Shown here: positions 62,301 through 64,000 of the stretch, one piece after another
Layout of the letters: each line of letters starts with the position of its first letter
Numbering within the stretch: position 1 is the stretch's first letter
NCBI GenBank assembly: GCA_013396655.1
Contig: WBMV01003157.1
Span: forward strand, 101,081-165,080
Direction: 5' to 3'
DNA length: 64,000 nt
Source: Campylorhamphus procurvoides
Taxonomy: Eukaryota > Chordata > Aves > Passeriformes > Dendrocolaptidae
Position numbers and translations under genes: made by a program
The notes under the pieces: generated by a model
What the model saw: the letters and a program-made list of their open reading frames with translations, nothing else
Databases searched by the model: none
Told to the model about the DNA's origin: nothing

Positions 62301-63157
62301 TTTTATTTGAAATGTCCTGAGTTCAACATGTTTCTCAACAGAACGTTTTGTTCTTCAGCTCTCCTGCTTTTTGCCCAGGATTGCTCAGCTCAATACCTTC
62401 TTGATCACCCACGCCAGGACTCAAAAGTTAAGAGTTTTTGTTAGTTATCAGGAGAAGATTTGAAAGAGACACATTTCAGAAGTAAAGCGGTAGTGCCATG
62501 GTCAGGTATAATCCAACCCCAAATTAATCACATAAATTAGAAAATTGTAGACTCCTCTCCAGAAGTCATACATCAGCAAAACTGACGGTAACCCTTCATA
62601 CCTCTGTCAAGCCTTGTTGTTAGGATTCTTTCAGCAATTAATGTGTTTAAAAATGATATCATATTCTCAGGAAGAGTTGATGTTTTAGCATGCAGAGTGC
62701 TGGGGCGATGTTGCTATGGCAGCCTTAGCCATGATTTTCTTTCTCTTGCTAATGCCAATTTTTTATTCCCCAGAATGTCCTGCATTTCAGTTATTGGTAT
62801 TCTTAATTTTTAAATGGTTCTTTATAAACTAGAAAGACCATTTATCAGTGATTTTATTGCTTTTCCTAATGTAATTGCTAGTACAGGTAATACAATACCA
62901 CTTTGTGTGGAAGATACTGTAAATATAATCTAATCAAAAAGACTTCACTCAGTAGCATGAGTCAATAGCCAGAGAGGCTGCTGTGAAATGTTTTTCTCAT
63001 TGTAGTTAATTGTTTTTAAATCTCTTTGCTGGTGCCTTTGAACATCAGGTCTACCCTGAGGTACCAGCACCTCATAGCATGATGCTGTGCGGTAGAGCTG
63101 TCCCAGTATTTTCCTAGTGTGATGAGAGATAGCCAGTAAAAATGTCAGGATGTCAGA

Positions 63158-63328
63158 CATTGGAATAAGCTCCCCAAGGAAGTGGTGGAATCAGCCTCCC
63201 AGGAAGTATTTAAAAGATGTGTATTTGTGGTGTTTAGTTTTGAGGTGGCCTTGGCAGTGCTGGGTTAATGGTCAGACTTGATGGTCTTAAAGGTCTTTTC
63301 TAAACTCAACAATTCTATGATTCTATAA
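63158..63328 (+). mobile_element. CR1 LINE 3' end fragment, sense
   Basis: About 170 bp match the extreme 3' end of CR1: TTGGAATAAGCTCCCCAAGG, AAGTGGTGGAATC, CCTTGGCAGTGCTGGGTTAA and GGTCTTAAAGGTCTTTTCTAA. They end in the diagnostic AATTCTATGATTCTATAAG tail. It is a heavily 5'-truncated copy with no coding capacity. Confidence 0.93.
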
Positions 63329-64000
63329 GATAAACCCACCTCATTTTTTGGAAGTTTAATGGACACAGGGTTTTGTTCTCCCACTGCCTTTTCTTCCACC
63401 AGACTGCAGCCAGTTCACTGCAGTGTGGGGCAGTGCTGAAGGCACCACAGTGCTGCCTTTGTTTTGAGCCATGGTGGTCCAGTGGCTCACAGAACTGAAA
63501 ATGCTGCTCAGAGTGTATTGCAACCATCTCCTCCATTCTTGGTTAGAGCCTGGCCTTCTCCAAGTGCCTTAAGTGTAGAATATGACTGCTCCCCAGCTCA
63601 TGAGCAGAGATAACATAATTGCATTTTATTCCTTCATGGGATTTCTCATGTGCCTTTTTCTCATTCATGGATGCTGGCGTGCCATGTTTTTGCTCCTGTT
63701 GTCATGGCAAATTGGTATGTCAGGAGGAAAAGTAACTGTTGTTCATGTATTACATTACATTTACAAGGATATTTAGTAAGTGTGTCGGATGACACAAGCA
63801 AATGTTTGTGGTAGCTCACGTTTCCCTTCTTAATATGTCAGCTTTTTCCTCATGGAAGTAGCCCAAAATAACCCAAACATCCCCAAGGAGAGCAGCAGTG
63901 AGAGCAATGAGAGAGCAATTAGGGAGCAATGAGAGCAGTTTGGCTTTAGCCTGGCTTCATTTTGGGAAGTTGGGAAACATAGAAATGGTGGTGTCTTTAC

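Larger units (their letters stand above)
39137..64000 (+). other. UNC13B: Long UNC13B intron, 5' part
   Basis: The remaining 24.9 kb holds no UNC13B exon that I can recognise. The next family segments (the GIDSMPD/PLPLVSDL region and the C1 domain, HVYKKTLQALIYP) were not found in any forward frame. It contains three CR1 fragments, a TG microsatellite at 59336-59348 and otherwise unremarkable AT-rich sequence. Small exons of other isoforms could be missed by eye. Confidence 0.75.

Overview
The window looks like avian nuclear DNA. The evidence is coding exons of a vertebrate gene split by AT-rich introns, and CR1 LINE fragments ending in the ATTCTATGAT-type tail that is characteristic of birds. 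All confidently supported coding sequence belongs to one gene, UNC13B (Munc13-2), on the + strand. UNC13B is the presynaptic vesicle-priming factor; it maps to chromosome Z in chicken, so Z is the likely chromosome here (inference). Neither gene end is present: the 5' exons encoding the C2A domain lie upstream, and the C1, C2B, MUN and C2C exons lie beyond position 64000. LAYOUT: Four canonical exons sit at 997-1067, 4089-4146, 21995-22217 and 36857-37183. A fifth canonical exon, 39046-39136, carries the calmodulin-binding helix. Reading frame and splice phase agree at every junction, and the joined peptide closely follows the recalled mammalian UNC13B order. Between the third and fourth canonical exons, inside what would otherwise be one 14.6-kb intron, lie two optional coding exons. 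One is a 126-nt symmetric (phase 2-2) cassette at 24580-24705. The other is a giant exon from 26621 encoding about 2,914 residues in one uninterrupted frame, with a stop at 35364-35366. Both accept the same upstream splice phase, so each can be joined to the preceding exon without a frame change. The giant exon encodes a largely disordered Ser/Lys/Glu-rich scaffold. It has many short Phe/Leu-rich motifs, an aromatic-rich island at about residues 1140-1460, several CtBP-type P-x-D-L-S motifs and a recent 28-residue tandem duplication. It ends on a stop codon that overlaps the only AATAAA I found before the next canonical exon. No strong donor in the phase needed to join the next exon was seen. 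The window therefore predicts either a truncated giant-exon isoform lacking C1/C2B/MUN, or an unseen splice route onward. DOWNSTREAM: From 39137 to the end is about 24.9 kb of one intron with no recognisable exon. It holds an antisense CR1 (47666-48530), a short sense CR1 3' end (63158-63328) and a probable ancient antisense CR1 (about 40490-41060). ELSEWHERE: The introns hold microsatellites, pyrimidine tracts and two ambiguous-base sites. Two minus-strand ORFs preceded by acceptor-like sequence are recorded as low-confidence candidates only.
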